Assembly: GCF_028595305.1 (NCBI RefSeq)
Contig: NZ_JAQQXS010000006.1
Coordinates: 62,001 to 126,000 of the forward strand
DNA: 64,000 nucleotides
Direction of reading: 5' to 3'
DNA from: Roseateles koreensis
GTDB lineage: Bacteria; Pseudomonadota; Gammaproteobacteria; Burkholderiales; Burkholderiaceae_C
Position numbers and translations under genes: made by a program. Position 1 is the first letter of the stretch, and every line of letters starts with the position of its first letter. Shown one piece after another: positions 1 through 10,429 of this stretch. Under the pieces are notes generated by a model. The model worked only from the letters and a program-made list of their open reading frames with translations, was not told the origin of the DNA and did not search any database.

Positions 1-338
1 GCTCTGGCGCGGTCATCGTGATGGACGACAGCCGTTGCATGGTGAAGAGCCTGCTGCGCCTGAGCTACTTCTACGCCCACGAAAGCTGCGGCCAATGCAC
101 CCCTTGCCGCGAAGGCACGGGTTGGATGCACCGGGTGGTGGAGCGCATCGCCACGGGCCACGGCAAGCCGGAAGACATTGATCTGCTCAATTCGGTGGCC
201 GACAACATCCAAGGCCGCACTATTTGCGCCTTGGGTGATGCGGCGGCCATGCCGGTGCGCGCCATGATCAAGCACTTTAAACATGAGTTCGTTCATTTGA
301 TCGAACACAAGAAGCCTCTCGTGCCGGCCGCGGTCTGA
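1..338 (+). CDS. nuoF: NADH-quinone oxidoreductase subunit F, 3' part
   Basis: This is the C-terminal end of the NADH- and FMN-binding subunit of respiratory complex I. The gene runs off the left edge and the reading frame begins at base 3. The visible part holds the N3 4Fe-4S cluster ligands, CGQCTPCREG with a later cysteine in the segment GRTICALGDAA, which is diagnostic for NuoF and the related HoxF/FdsB proteins. nuoG follows after 21 bases and the whole downstream order is nuoG to nuoN, which fixes the identity. In the complex it sits at the tip of the hydrophilic arm, where NADH is oxidised. nuoA to nuoE are presumably just outside the window. Confidence 0.97.
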   Translation, partial: SGAVIVMDDSRCMVKSLLRLSYFYAHESCGQCTPCREGTGWMHRVVERIATGHGKPEDIDLLNSVADNIQGRTICALGDAAAMPVRAMIKHFKHEFVHLIEHKKPLVPAAV

Positions 339-359
339 AGCAGCAGGACAGGACAAGCA

Positions 360-2699
360 ATGATTGAAATCGAACTCGACGGTCAGAAGGTAGAGGTTCT
401 GGAAGGCAGCATGGTCATGCATGCAGCTGAAAAGGCCGGCACCTACATCCCGCATTTCTGCTATCACAAAAAGCTCTCCATCGCCGCCAATTGCCGCATG
501 TGCTTGGTGGACGTTGAGAAGGCGCCCAAGCCCATGCCTGCCTGCGCCACACCGGTCACGCAAGGCATGATTGTGCGCACCAAGAGCGACAAGGCCCTCA
601 AGGCCCAGCAAGGCGTGATGGAGTTTTTGCTCATCAACCACCCGCTGGACTGCCCCATCTGCGACCAGGGCGGTGAGTGTCAGTTGCAGGATCTGGCGGT
701 GGGCTATGGCGCCGGCAAGTCGCGCTATACCGAAGAAAAGCGCGTGGTCTTCCACAAGAATGTCGGCCCGCTGATTTCCATGCAGGAAATGAGCCGCTGC
801 ATCCATTGCACCCGCTGCGTGCGCTTTGGCCAAGAGATCGGCGGCGTGATGGAACTCGGAATGGCCCATCGCGGCGAGCACTCCGAGATCCAGACCTTCG
901 TTGGCCGCTCGGTGGACTCTGAGCTCTCCGGCAACATGATCGACATCTGCCCGGTCGGCGCCTTGACCAGCAAGCCTTTCCGCTACCAGGCTCGCACCTG
1001 GGAGTTGTCGCGCCGCAAGAGTGTTAGCCCGCACGACAGCACTGGTGCCAATCTGGTGGTGCAGGTCAAGAACAATCAAGTCTTGCGTGTGGTACCGCTA
1101 GAGAACGACGATGTCAATGAATGCTGGATCGCAGACCGCGACCGCTTCTCTTATGAGGCGCTGAATAGCGACGCACGCCTGACCCAGCCCATGATCAAGC
1201 AGGGTGGGGCCTGGAAGACCGTCGACTGGACCGCTGCGCTTGAGTACATCGCCAACGGGCTGAAGGTCATCAAGGCCGAGCACGGCGCCGCCGGAATCGG
1301 CGCGCTGGGCTCTGCGCACAGCACGGTTGAAGAGCTGCATCTGCTTGCCGCCCTGGTGCGTGGCCTGGGCAGCGACAACATCGACACCCGCTTGCGCCAT
1401 GCCGATTTTGGCAATGTGGCACCGGAAGGGCAGGCCCAATGGTTGGGTACCTCCATCGCTTCGCTGTCGACGCTGGACCGTGCGCTGGTCGTTGGCTCCT
1501 TCCTGCGCAAAGATCATCCTTTGTTTGCACAACGCCTGCGCCAAGCGGCCCGCCGCGGTGCGCAGATCAGCAGCATTCACGCCAGTGAAGACGATTGGCT
1601 GGTGCCTGTGGCCGCCCGTATCACCGTGGCGCCCAGTGCTTGGGTACAGGCCTTGGCTGATGTGGCTGCTGCGATTGCCGGCGCCAACGGCGTGCAAGCG
1701 CCCGTGGCAGGCCAGGTGACGGCAGAGGCACAAGCCATTGCGGCCTCCTTGTTGTCGGGCCAGCGCAAGGCGATTCTGCTCGGCAATGCGGCTGCGGAAC
1801 ATCCTCAAGCCACGAGCCTGCTGAGCCTGGCCAACTGGATCGCTGCTCAGACCGGCGCCAGCGTGGGGTACCTGACGGCTGCGGCCAATACCGTGGGTGC
1901 ACAGTTGGTAGGCGCTCTGCCCAAACAAGGTGGTTTGAACGCCGCCCAAATGCTGGGCGCTGCAGCGGGTTCGGCCGCGCTGAAGGGCTTGATTCTGTTG
2001 AACACCGATCCGGTGCTGGACAGTGCCAATCCGGCCGCTGCCGCCAAGGCGCTTGCCGCCATCGACATGGTCGTGGTGATGAGCCCCTTCAAGACCGGGT
2101 TGGACTACGCCGACGTGCTGCTACCGACGGCGCCGTTCACCGAGACCTCGGGCACCTTCGTCAATGCCGCAGGTCGCGCCCAAAGTTTTGTGGGTGTGGC
2201 CAAGGCACTGGGCGAAACACGCCCTGGTTGGAAGATTTTGCGCGTCTTGGGCAATTTGCTGGCCCTGAATGGCTTCCAGCAGGAGAGTTCAGAGCAGGTT
2301 CGCACCGAGGCACTGGGTGTGGACATGGATTTGTCCGCCAAGTTGAACAACGCGAGCACGGCTTCGGTCGAGTTGGCAGCAGCGCAGGGTGGTATCGAGC
2401 GTTTGGCAGATCTGCCGATCTACGCCGTAGATGCCTTGGTCCGCAACGCCAGTTCACTGCAACTCACCACCGACGCTCGTAACGCTGCGCAAGCCGGCTT
2501 GCCGCAAGCCTTGTGGACCCAACTGGGTTTGGTGGCCGGCGACAGCGTGCGCATCGGCCAAGAGGGCGCAGGCACGGCTCAACTGGCGGCGCGTCTGGAT
2601 GTGAAATTGCCTGCGAATGTGGTGCGCGTTCCTGCGGGTTTGCCTGAAACGGCAGCTCTGGGCGCTTCCTTCGGCAGCCTGACTGTCACCAAGGTTTGA
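360..2699 (+). CDS. nuoG: NADH-quinone oxidoreductase subunit G
   Basis: This is the large iron-sulfur subunit of complex I, carrying electrons from NuoF toward NuoI. The protein has 779 residues. An N-terminal 2Fe-2S ferredoxin domain has ligands C34, C45, C48 and C62. The unusual His-Cys3 cluster follows with H94, C98, C101 and C107, and a further 4Fe-4S cluster uses C147, C150, C153 and C197. The remainder is a molybdopterin-oxidoreductase-like domain that is structural in complex I. The start ATG lies 21 bases after nuoF, following a purine-rich stretch (AGGACAGGACAAG). It is one cistron of the nuo operon. Confidence 0.98.
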   Translation: MIEIELDGQKVEVLEGSMVMHAAEKAGTYIPHFCYHKKLSIAANCRMCLVDVEKAPKPMPACATPVTQGMIVRTKSDKALKAQQGVMEFLLINHPLDCPICDQGGECQLQDLAVGYGAGKSRYTEEKRVVFHKNVGPLISMQEMSRCIHCTRCVRFGQEIGGVMELGMAHRGEHSEIQTFVGRSVDSELSGNMIDICPVGALTSKPFRYQARTWELSRRKSVSPHDSTGANLVVQVKNNQVLRVVPLENDDVNECWIADRDRFSYEALNSDARLTQPMIKQGGAWKTVDWTAALEYIANGLKVIKAEHGAAGIGALGSAHSTVEELHLLAALVRGLGSDNIDTRLRHADFGNVAPEGQAQWLGTSIASLSTLDRALVVGSFLRKDHPLFAQRLRQAARRGAQISSIHASEDDWLVPVAARITVAPSAWVQALADVAAAIAGANGVQAPVAGQVTAEAQAIAASLLSGQRKAILLGNAAAEHPQATSLLSLANWIAAQTGASVGYLTAAANTVGAQLVGALPKQGGLNAAQMLGAAAGSAALKGLILLNTDPVLDSANPAAAAKALAAIDMVVVMSPFKTGLDYADVLLPTAPFTETSGTFVNAAGRAQSFVGVAKALGETRPGWKILRVLGNLLALNGFQQESSEQVRTEALGVDMDLSAKLNNASTASVELAAAQGGIERLADLPIYAVDALVRNASSLQLTTDARNAAQAGLPQALWTQLGLVAGDSVRIGQEGAGTAQLAARLDVKLPANVVRVPAGLPETAALGASFGSLTVTKV

Positions 2700-2721
2700 A
2701 ACAGGGACAGCGAGAATCACC

Positions 2722-3780
2722 ATGATTGATAACCTCTACCAATCCGGCGCCGGGCTGCTCGGCGGCGCCTGGCCCGTTGTCTGGACCCTGATCAAGATCA
2801 TCGCCGTGGTCGCACCGCTGATGGTGGCCGTGGCCTACCTGACCTTGTGGGAGCGCAAGGCCATTGGCTGGACACAGATCCGCCCGGGACCGAATCGCGT
2901 TGGCCCCTACGGCCTGCTGACCCCCATCGCCGATGCGGTCAAGCTGATCTTCAAGGAAGTGATCCTGCCCACGGCAGCCAACAAGGGCTTGTTCTTCCTG
3001 GGCCCCATCATGACCATCATGCCGGCCCTGGCCGCCTGGGCCGTGATTCCGTTTGGCCCTGATGTGGCGCTGGCCAATGTCAACGCGGGTTTGCTGCTGA
3101 TGATGGCCATCACCTCCATCGAGGTGTATGGCGTGATCATTGCCGGTTGGGCGTCCAACTCCAAGTACGCCTTTCTGGGCGCGCTGCGTGCTTCCGCACA
3201 GATGGTCAGTTATGAAATCGCCATGGGTTTCTGCCTGGTGGTGGTGCTGATGGTCAGCGGCACCATGAATATGAGCGCCATCGTGGTGGGGCAGGGCAAG
3301 GGCCTGTTTGCGGGCATGGGCTTGTCCTTCTTGTCCTGGAATTGGTTGCCGCTGTTCCCGATCTTCATCGTCTTCTTCATCTCTGGCCTGGCTGAAACCA
3401 ACCGCCACCCCTTCGACGTGGTGGAAGGTGAATCGGAAATTGTGGCCGGCCACATGATCGAGTATTCGGGCATGTCTTTCGCCATGTTCTTCTTGGCTGA
3501 ATACGCCAACATGATCTTGGTCTCCATCTTGACCGTGACCTTGTTCCTCGGCGGCTGGTTGTCACCGATTGCGGCGCTGGACTTCATCCCGGGTTGGATC
3601 TGGCTGGGCCTGAAGACTTTCTGTGTCGTTACCGTCTTCCTGTGGGTGCGCGCCTCCTTTCCGCGCTACCGTTATGACCAGATCATGCGTCTGGGCTGGA
3701 AGATTTTCATTCCTGTGACTTTGGTCTGGCTGGTCGTGATTGGCCTGTGGATTCAGTCGCCCCTGAACATTTGGAAGTGA
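2722..3780 (+). CDS. nuoH: NADH-quinone oxidoreductase subunit H
   Basis: This is the 352-residue membrane subunit that joins the hydrophilic arm to the proton-pumping arm and forms much of the quinone chamber. About eight hydrophobic segments are visible. Typical family segments are [20 protein letters not shown] near residue 40 and [15 protein letters not shown] in the middle. The length is usual for NuoH. It sits 22 bases behind nuoG and 12 bases ahead of nuoI, so it is co-transcribed with them. Confidence 0.98.
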   Translation: MIDNLYQSGAGLLGGAWPVVWTLIKIIAVVAPLMVAVAYLTLWERKAIGWTQIRPGPNRVGPYGLLTPIADAVKLIFKEVILPTAANKGLFFLGPIMTIMPALAAWAVIPFGPDVALANVNAGLLLMMAITSIEVYGVIIAGWASNSKYAFLGALRASAQMVSYEIAMGFCLVVVLMVSGTMNMSAIVVGQGKGLFAGMGLSFLSWNWLPLFPIFIVFFISGLAETNRHPFDVVEGESEIVAGHMIEYSGMSFAMFFLAEYANMILVSILTVTLFLGGWLSPIAALDFIPGWIWLGLKTFCVVTVFLWVRASFPRYRYDQIMRLGWKIFIPVTLVWLVVIGLWIQSPLNIWK

Positions 3781-3792
3781 GCTGAGGCCTCT

Positions 3793-4290
3793 ATGTCAGC
3801 AGTGAGTTCCACCTTCAATTTCTTCAAGAGCTTCCTGCTCTTGGAACTGGTCAAGGGCCTGGCCCTGACGGGTCGTCATTTCTTCGCACGCAACATCACG
3901 GTGCAGTTCCCGGAAGAGAAGACGCCGCTGTCTCCGCGCTTCCGTGGCCTGCACGCGCTGCGCCGTTATGAAAATGGCGAAGAGCGTTGCATCGCCTGCA
4001 AACTGTGCGAAGCGGTGTGCCCGGCCATGGCCATCACCATCGAGTCCGACGTACGGGCGGACGGCTCGCGCCGCACCACGCGCTACGACATCGATTTGAC
4101 CAAGTGCATCTTCTGTGGTTTCTGCGAAGAGAGCTGCCCGGTCGACTCGATCGTTGAAACCAATATCTTCGAGTACCACGGCGAAAAGCGCGGCGACCTC
4201 TACTTCACCAAAGACATGCTCTTGGCTGTTGGAGATAAGTTCGAACCGCAAATCGCAGCCCAAAAGGAGGCCGACGCCAAGTACCGCTGA
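3793..4290 (+). CDS. nuoI: NADH-quinone oxidoreductase subunit I
   Basis: This is the 165-residue subunit with two 4Fe-4S clusters (N6a and N6b) that passes electrons toward the quinone-linked cluster. The two ferredoxin motifs are intact: C66, C69, C72, C76 and C105, C108, C111, C115, in the segments [12 protein letters not shown] and [12 protein letters not shown]. The amphipathic N-terminus lies on the membrane surface in known structures. It is followed by a 68-base gap to nuoJ that contains a stem-loop, unlike the other tight junctions of this operon. Confidence 0.98.
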   Translation: MSAVSSTFNFFKSFLLLELVKGLALTGRHFFARNITVQFPEEKTPLSPRFRGLHALRRYENGEERCIACKLCEAVCPAMAITIESDVRADGSRRTTRYDIDLTKCIFCGFCEESCPVDSIVETNIFEYHGEKRGDLYFTKDMLLAVGDKFEPQIAAQKEADAKYR

Positions 4291-4300
4291 AGCGGGGCCC

Positions 4301-4323
4301 GACCCGGCGTTGTCGCCTGGGTC
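4301..4323 (+). other. Stem-loop between nuoI and nuoJ
   Basis: An inverted repeat pairs GACCC-GGCG with CGCC-T-GGGTC around a TTGT loop. No T-run follows, so it is unlikely to be an ordinary terminator. It lies ten bases after the nuoI stop codon and 35 bases before nuoJ. It may affect mRNA processing or relative expression of the two cistrons, which is inference only. Confidence 0.5.
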
Positions 4324-4358
4324 AGGTCTTGCCTGTTGCGCTTGCTTGCAGGAATCGC

Positions 4359-5012
4359 ATGGATATCACCACTGTCTTGTTTTACCTGTTTTCAGCCGTT
4401 CTGCTGGGCTCTGCTTTCCGTGTGATCACGGCGCCGAGCACCGTGCATTCGGCACTCTTCCTGATCTTGGCGTTCTTCAACGCCGCCTGCATCTGGATGC
4501 TGCTGAAAGCTGAATTCCTGGCCATCACCCTGGTGCTGGTCTATATCGGCGCCGTGATGGTGCTCTTCCTCTTCGTTGTGATGATGCTGGACATCAATGG
4601 CGATCAGGTCCGCGAAGGCTTCTGGAAGCACCTGCCGCTGGGCGGGCTGGTGGGTGCGTTTGCCGCGCTCGAAATGGCTGCGGTATTGATGGGCGGCTTC
4701 CGCCTAAATGCAGCCCCAGAACCCAGCGCCGCTGCGCTGCAACTGGGCAATACCAAGATGCTGGGCATTGCGATCTACACGCAGTACCTGTATGCGCTTG
4801 AAATCGCCGCTGTGCTGCTGGTGTTGGCCATCATTTCCGCCATCGCCCTGACGCTGCGTAAGCGCAAGGACGCACGTGGGCAGAATCCTTCCGAGCAAGT
4901 CAAGGTCAAGAAGGCCGACCGCCTGCGCATCGTGAAGATGGCGCCGACGATTGAGCTTGCGGCCGCGCCCGCAGCTGAAGCCGTCGCCGAGAACAACAAG
5001 GGAGCCGCATGA
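4359..5012 (+). CDS. nuoJ: NADH-quinone oxidoreductase subunit J
   Basis: This is a membrane subunit of the complex I pumping arm. The chosen ATG at 4359 gives 217 residues and is preceded by AGGA. An in-frame upstream start at 4329 would add ten non-conserved residues. Five hydrophobic helices are visible, including the conserved stretch [20 protein letters not shown]. The C-terminal tail after the last helix is long, charged, then alanine-rich, and poorly conserved in the family. The stop codon overlaps the nuoK start (ATGA). Confidence 0.96.
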   Translation: MDITTVLFYLFSAVLLGSAFRVITAPSTVHSALFLILAFFNAACIWMLLKAEFLAITLVLVYIGAVMVLFLFVVMMLDINGDQVREGFWKHLPLGGLVGAFAALEMAAVLMGGFRLNAAPEPSAAALQLGNTKMLGIAIYTQYLYALEIAAVLLVLAIISAIALTLRKRKDARGQNPSEQVKVKKADRLRIVKMAPTIELAAAPAAEAVAENNKGAA

Positions 5013-5326
5013 TGGGTGCCGTAATCACACTGGGCCACTTCCTGACCCTGGGCGCGATGTTGTTCGCCCTGTCGGTGGTGGGCATCTTCATGAACCGCAA
5101 GAACCTGATCGTGCTGCTGATGGCGATCGAGTTGATGTTGCTGGCGGTGAACCTCAATTTCGTGGCCTTCTCGCACTATCTGGGCGATATGGCCGGCCAG
5201 GTCTTTGTGTTCTTCATCCTGACCGTGGCGGCAGCCGAGTCGGCGATCGGCTTGGCCATTCTGGTCGTGCTGTTCCGCAACCGCGCCACCATCAATGTCG
5301 ATGAACTCGACGCGCTGAAGGGCTGA
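5009..5326 (+). CDS. nuoK: NADH-quinone oxidoreductase subunit K
   Basis: This is a 105-residue antiporter-related membrane subunit of complex I with three transmembrane helices. The family segments [12 protein letters not shown] at the start and [14 protein letters not shown] near the end are clear; the glutamates in helices two and three are the proton-channel residues known for NuoK. The start overlaps the nuoJ stop by four bases and has a GGGAG ribosome site. A second ATG follows directly, so translation could begin one codon later. Confidence 0.97.
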   Translation: MMGAVITLGHFLTLGAMLFALSVVGIFMNRKNLIVLLMAIELMLLAVNLNFVAFSHYLGDMAGQVFVFFILTVAAAESAIGLAILVVLFRNRATINVDELDALKG

Positions 5327-5332
5327 AGTAAG

Positions 5333-7390
5333 ATGTCTGCACAACTTTCTCAAAACATGCTGCTGGCCGTGCCGCTGGCGCCCTTGGCTGGCGCCGTGGT
5401 GGCCGGATTCTTCGGCAAGCAGGTGGGCCGCCGCGGCGCGCACACCGTGACCATCCTAGGCGTCCTGGTGGCCTTCATCCTGTCGGCCATGACATTGAAT
5501 TCGGTTGTCAATGACGGCGCCCGTTTCAACCAGACCGTCTACGAGTGGATGGTGGTAGGTGGCTTGAAGATGGAGGTCGGCTTTCTGGTCGACGGTTTGA
5601 CCGCCATGATGATGTGCGTGGTGACTTTTGTGTCCCTGATGGTGCACGTCTACACCATCGGCTACATGGAAGAAGACCCGGGCTACCAGCGCTTCTTCAG
5701 CTACATCTCGTTGTTCACCTTCAGCATGCTGATGCTGGTGATGAGCAACAACATGCTGCAGTTGTTCTTTGGTTGGGAAGCTGTGGGCTTGGTCAGTTAC
5801 TTGCTGATCGGTTTCTGGTACACCAAGCCGACGGCGATCTTCGCCAATATGAAGGCCTTCTTGGTCAACCGTGTGGGTGACTTCGGCTTCATCCTGGGTA
5901 TCGGCCTGTTGGTGGCCCATACTGGCTCGCTGAACTACGCCGAAGTGTTCGCCAAGAAGGACGAATTGGCACAGATCGCCTTCAACGCTCCTCTTTGGGG
6001 CAGCGACTGGATGATGCTGACGGTGGCCTGCATCTGCTTGTTCATCGGTGCGATGGGCAAGAGCGCGCAGTTCCCCCTGCACGTCTGGCTGCCTGACTCG
6101 ATGGAAGGCCCGACCCCCATCTCCGCGCTGATCCACGCCGCCACCATGGTGACGGCAGGCATCTTCATGGTCTCGCGCATGAGCCCCTTGTTCGAGTTGT
6201 CGGACACGGCGCTGAACTTTGTACTGGTGATTGGCTCCATCACCGCGTTGTTCATGGGCTTCATGGGCATCATCCAGAACGACATCAAGCGCGTGGTGGC
6301 CTACTCGACGCTGTCACAACTCGGTTATATGACGGTGGCGCTGGGCGCCTCGGCGTACTCGGTGGCCGTGTTCCACCTGATGACGCACGCCTTTTTCAAG
6401 GCCTTGCTGTTCCTCGGGGCGGGCTCGGTGATCATCGGCATGCACCACGACCAAGATATCCGCAATATGGGTGGCCTGCGCAAGTACATGCCCATCACCT
6501 GGATCACCTCGTTGCTGGGTTCACTGGCCTTGATCGGTACGCCGCTGTTCGCCGGTTTCTACTCCAAGGACAGCATCATTGAGGCGGTGCACGCCAGCCA
6601 CCTGCCGGGCGCGTCTTTCGCGATCTTTGCAGTGACTGCCGGTGTTTTCATCACGGCGTTCTATTCGTTCCGCATGTATTTCCTGGTCTTCCATGGCAAG
6701 GAAAACTTCCGCCACAAGCCCTTCCCGGGCGAGCATGACCACCATGACGACCACGGTCATCACGAGCCGCATGTGCCGCACGAGTCCCCTTGGGTGGTGA
6801 CCGCGCCGCTGGTCTTGCTGGCGATCCCCTCTGTGGTGATTGGTTATCTGACCATTCAGCCCATGCTGTTCGGCGAATTCTTCAAGGATTCGATCTTCGT
6901 CAACCACCACGCCCATGGCGCGATGGAAGAGCTGGCCGAGAACTTCCACGGTGCTGCCGCCATGGCTTTGCATGGCCTGAGCAGCCTGCCGTTCTGGCTG
7001 GCCCTGGGGGGGGTGGTGATGGCCTACGTGTTCTACATGGTGGCGCCGAGCATTCCGGCAACGCTGGCCCGAGTGTTCTCGCCCTTGGTCACGGTGTTGG
7101 AGAACAAGTACTACATGGACTGGTTCAACGAAAACGTGCTGGCCAAGTTGGCGCGTGGCCTGGGCCTGGCCTTCTGGAAGGGCGGCGACGTTGCCCTGAT
7201 CGATGGCCTGGTGATCAACGGCTCGGCCCATGCGGTGGGTGGTGTGGCAGGTTTGGTGCGCCGCATTCAAACCGGCCACCTGTACTGGTATGCCTTGGTG
7301 ATGATGTTGGGCGTGATTGGCCTGATGACCTGGCAGCTGTGGCCCTTTATAGGCTCCCAAATGAAGACCCTTCTGGGTTTTGGCCTGTGA
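5333..7390 (+). CDS. nuoL: NADH-quinone oxidoreductase subunit L
   Basis: This is the largest antiporter-like proton-pumping subunit, 685 residues. The Proton_antipo_N and Proton_antipo_M domains cover roughly residues 70 to 420, with HVWLPDSMEGPTPISALIHA as the characteristic channel segment. The C-terminal part contains the long lateral helix region typical of NuoL. A histidine- and aspartate-rich loop lies around residues 466 to 486 (bases 6728-6784), between transmembrane segments. It begins six bases after nuoK and is followed by nuoM 21 bases on. Confidence 0.98.
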   Translation: MSAQLSQNMLLAVPLAPLAGAVVAGFFGKQVGRRGAHTVTILGVLVAFILSAMTLNSVVNDGARFNQTVYEWMVVGGLKMEVGFLVDGLTAMMMCVVTFVSLMVHVYTIGYMEEDPGYQRFFSYISLFTFSMLMLVMSNNMLQLFFGWEAVGLVSYLLIGFWYTKPTAIFANMKAFLVNRVGDFGFILGIGLLVAHTGSLNYAEVFAKKDELAQIAFNAPLWGSDWMMLTVACICLFIGAMGKSAQFPLHVWLPDSMEGPTPISALIHAATMVTAGIFMVSRMSPLFELSDTALNFVLVIGSITALFMGFMGIIQNDIKRVVAYSTLSQLGYMTVALGASAYSVAVFHLMTHAFFKALLFLGAGSVIIGMHHDQDIRNMGGLRKYMPITWITSLLGSLALIGTPLFAGFYSKDSIIEAVHASHLPGASFAIFAVTAGVFITAFYSFRMYFLVFHGKENFRHKPFPGEHDHHDDHGHHEPHVPHESPWVVTAPLVLLAIPSVVIGYLTIQPMLFGEFFKDSIFVNHHAHGAMEELAENFHGAAAMALHGLSSLPFWLALGGVVMAYVFYMVAPSIPATLARVFSPLVTVLENKYYMDWFNENVLAKLARGLGLAFWKGGDVALIDGLVINGSAHAVGGVAGLVRRIQTGHLYWYALVMMLGVIGLMTWQLWPFIGSQMKTLLGFGL

Positions 7391-7411
7391 TCTGGGGCGG
7401 AGAACAAAAAT

Positions 7412-8899
7412 ATGTTGCTTAGTCTTGCAATTTTTCTGCCCATCGTCAGCGGCTTGATTCTGCTGGCCTTCGGGCGTGACGACCAGGCCAAGGCAGTGCG
7501 TTGGCTGGCCCTGATCGCGGCCCTGTTCAGCTTTGCGGCCACCTTGCCTTTGGTGTGCGGTTTTGATGTGTCGACGGCTGCCATGCAGTTTGTCGAGAAT
7601 CAACCCTGGATCGATCGATTCAACATCCGCTACCACCTCGGTGTTGACGGCATCTCAATGTGGTTCGTGCCCTTGACGGCGTTCATCACGGTGATCGTGG
7701 TGCTCGCCGCCTGGGAAGTCATCGAGAAGCGCGTCAACCAGTACATGGGCGCCTTCTTGATCCTGTCCGGTTTGATGATCGGCGTGTTCTCATCGCTGGA
7801 CGCGATGCTGTTCTATGTCTTCTTCGAAGCAACCTTGATCCCGATGTACATCATCATCGGCGTCTGGGGCGGCCCGAACCGGGTGTATGCGGCGTTCAAG
7901 TTCTTCTTGTACACGCTGGCCGGCTCGCTGCTGATGCTGATCGCCTTGCTGTACCTGTACTTGCAGTCGGGCGGCAGTTTCGACATCAGTACTTGGCACA
8001 AGCTGCCGCTGCCGATGCACACGCAGACGCTGTTGTTCTTCGCCTTCCTGGCGGCCTTCTCGGTCAAGGTGCCCATGTGGCCGGTGCACACCTGGCTGCC
8101 TGATGCCCACGTGGAGGCACCTACGGGGGGGTCCGTCGTGCTGGCGGCCATCATGCTGAAGCTCGGTGCCTATGGCTTCCTGCGCTTCTCGCTGCCGATC
8201 GCACCGGACGCCGCGCACCATTGGTCGTGGCTGATCATTGGCATGTCGCTGACGGCGGTGGTTTATATCGGCCTGGTGGCGATGGTGCAGCGTGACATGA
8301 AGAAGCTGGTGGCCTATTCGTCCATCGCGCACATGGGTTTTGTCACCCTGGGTTTCTTCATCTTCAATGAGTTGGGCGTTTCAGGCGGCCTGGTGCAGAT
8401 GATCTCGCACGGCTTCGTGTCGGGTGCGATGTTCTTGTCCATCGGCGTGCTGTACGACCGCGTTCACTCGCGTGAGATCGCCGCTTATGGTGGCGTGGTC
8501 AACACCATGCCCAAGTTCGCCGCCTTCGCCTTGTTCTTCACGATGGCCAATTGCGGCCTGCCCGCCACCGCCGGTTTCGTCGGCGAATGGATGGTGATTC
8601 TGGGCACGGTCAAATACAGCTTCTGGCTCGGCGCGATTGCGTCAACTGCTTTGATCTTCGGTGCTGCCTATTCGCTGTGGATGTACAAGCGGGTGTACTT
8701 CGGCCCGGTGGCTAACGATCATGTCAAGGATTTGACTGACATCAACGCGCGTGAATTCCTGATGATGGCCTTGCTGGCAATCGCCGTGCTGGTAATGGGT
8801 ATCTACCCCAAACCCTTCACTGACGTGATGGACAAGTCGGTAAGCCAGCTGCTCCAGCATGTGGGCACGTCCAAGCTGCCCGTGCTGAACGCACAATGA
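7412..8899 (+). CDS. nuoM: NADH-quinone oxidoreductase subunit M
   Basis: This is the 495-residue second antiporter-like subunit of complex I, with about 14 hydrophobic helices. Conserved segments include YVFFEATLIPMYIIIGVWGG, with the membrane glutamate of the proton path, and HTWLPDAHVEAPTGGSVVLA. The length is normal for the family. It is placed in the standard L-M-N order of the operon. Confidence 0.98.
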   Translation: MLLSLAIFLPIVSGLILLAFGRDDQAKAVRWLALIAALFSFAATLPLVCGFDVSTAAMQFVENQPWIDRFNIRYHLGVDGISMWFVPLTAFITVIVVLAAWEVIEKRVNQYMGAFLILSGLMIGVFSSLDAMLFYVFFEATLIPMYIIIGVWGGPNRVYAAFKFFLYTLAGSLLMLIALLYLYLQSGGSFDISTWHKLPLPMHTQTLLFFAFLAAFSVKVPMWPVHTWLPDAHVEAPTGGSVVLAAIMLKLGAYGFLRFSLPIAPDAAHHWSWLIIGMSLTAVVYIGLVAMVQRDMKKLVAYSSIAHMGFVTLGFFIFNELGVSGGLVQMISHGFVSGAMFLSIGVLYDRVHSREIAAYGGVVNTMPKFAAFALFFTMANCGLPATAGFVGEWMVILGTVKYSFWLGAIASTALIFGAAYSLWMYKRVYFGPVANDHVKDLTDINAREFLMMALLAIAVLVMGIYPKPFTDVMDKSVSQLLQHVGTSKLPVLNAQ

Positions 8900-8915
8900 C
8901 TAGGGCGTTGAAGAA

Positions 8916-10397
8916 ATGAACAATATGAACTGGCTCGCGGTCTATCCCGAAATCATTCTCCTGTGCATGCTGGGCGTGATCGCCATCGTCGATCTGTTCG
9001 TCACCGACCCTGCACGGCGCCCCACTTACTGGCTGACTCAGCTGACCGTGGCGGTCGTTGGGGCGATGCACCTGTGCTACTTCAACGACGGCCAGACGGT
9101 CTACGCGATGCAAGGCCTGGTGGTGTCTGACCCGATGGGGCATCTGCTGGCCTTCTTTGCCAGTGTTGCCACCATGGCGACCCTGGTGTATGCGCGACCC
9201 TACGCTGCCTCGCGGGAGCTGCTCAAAGGAGAGCTCTTTACACTGACGCTGTTCTCCTTGCTGGGCATCTTCGTGATGGTGTCGGCCAACAACTTCCTGG
9301 TCATTTACCTGGGCTTGGAGTTGATGAGCTTGTCGCTGTACGCCTTGGTCGCCTTGCGCCGTGACCATGCGGTGTCGACCGAAGCCGCCATGAAGTACTT
9401 CGTGTTGGGGGCGCTGGCCAGCGGCTTCTTGCTCTACGGCTTGTCGATGATGTATGGCGCTACGGGTTCGTTGTCGATCCCTGAGGTCTTCAAGGTCATC
9501 AGCACCAGTGCGGCCAACAAGTCGGTGCTGGTCTTTGGCGTGGTGTTCGTGGTGGCGGGCCTGGCTTTCAAATTGGGTGCTGCGCCTTTCCACATGTGGG
9601 TGCCAGACGTGTATCACGGCTCGCCCACCGCGGTGACCCTGTTGTTGGGTGCCGCGCCCAAGCTGGCGGCCTTTGCCATCACCATCCGCCTCTTGGTGGA
9701 AGGCATGATGGGCCTGGCGCTCGACTGGCAGCAAATGCTGGTGGTGCTGGCAGTGATGTCGCTGCTGGTGGGCAACCTCGCTGCCATTGCGCAGACCAAC
9801 CTGAAGCGCATGTTGGCCTATTCGACCATTGCGCAAATGGGCTTCATGTTGCTGGGCCTCGCCTCGGGTGTGGTCAACGACAACACCTTGTCAGCGGCCA
9901 ATGCCTACAGCTCCGCCATGTTCTACGTCATCACCTATGTGATGACCACCTTGGGCAGCTTCGGTGTGATCTTGTTGTTGTCTCGCCAAGGCCATGAAGC
10001 TGACGAGATTCGCGACTTGGCCGGCTTGGCCAAGCGCAGCCCCTGGTACGCCCTGGTGATGACGGTGTTCATGCTGTCGCTGGCGGGTATTCCGCTGACG
10101 GCTGGTTTTTACGCCAAGTTGTCGGTTTTGCAGGCCCTGGTGGCGACCAATGTGGCGCTCTATCTGTACCTGGCCATCGGCGCAGTGGTGCTGTCGCTGA
10201 TCGGTGCCTTCTACTATCTGCGCGTCATCAAGGTGATGTTCTTTGATGAGCCCACCGACAACAGCCCGCTGAATGCGCCTAGCGATGCTCGTTTGGTCTT
10301 GTCGCTGAATGGCTTGGCCGTGATCGCGTTCGGCCTGCTGCCCGGTGGTTTGATGGCATGGTGCGCCCAAGCCATCGTGAAGACGCTGGCCACCTGA
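8916..10397 (+). CDS. nuoN: NADH-quinone oxidoreductase subunit N
   Basis: This is the third antiporter-like subunit of complex I, 493 residues. The segments LGLELMSLSLYALVAL and FHMWVPDVYHGSPTAVTLLL are typical. It begins 16 bases after nuoM and is the last complex I gene. Two small genes continue on the same strand with tight spacing and are probably expressed from the same transcript. Confidence 0.98.
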   Translation: MNNMNWLAVYPEIILLCMLGVIAIVDLFVTDPARRPTYWLTQLTVAVVGAMHLCYFNDGQTVYAMQGLVVSDPMGHLLAFFASVATMATLVYARPYAASRELLKGELFTLTLFSLLGIFVMVSANNFLVIYLGLELMSLSLYALVALRRDHAVSTEAAMKYFVLGALASGFLLYGLSMMYGATGSLSIPEVFKVISTSAANKSVLVFGVVFVVAGLAFKLGAAPFHMWVPDVYHGSPTAVTLLLGAAPKLAAFAITIRLLVEGMMGLALDWQQMLVVLAVMSLLVGNLAAIAQTNLKRMLAYSTIAQMGFMLLGLASGVVNDNTLSAANAYSSAMFYVITYVMTTLGSFGVILLLSRQGHEADEIRDLAGLAKRSPWYALVMTVFMLSLAGIPLTAGFYAKLSVLQALVATNVALYLYLAIGAVVLSLIGAFYYLRVIKVMFFDEPTDNSPLNAPSDARLVLSLNGLAVIAFGLLPGGLMAWCAQAIVKTLAT

Positions 10398-10429
10398 GGC
10401 GCGCGTCTGCTGACAATCGGAATCATTTG

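Noticed and set aside
8817-9836. Long minus-strand open frame opposite nuoN
   Set aside because: It is histidine- and glutamine-rich, without any domain, and lies fully antisense to a conserved complex I gene. Such frames arise from codon bias in GC-rich DNA. The same holds for the frames opposite nuoL, nuoG and the RND permeases.
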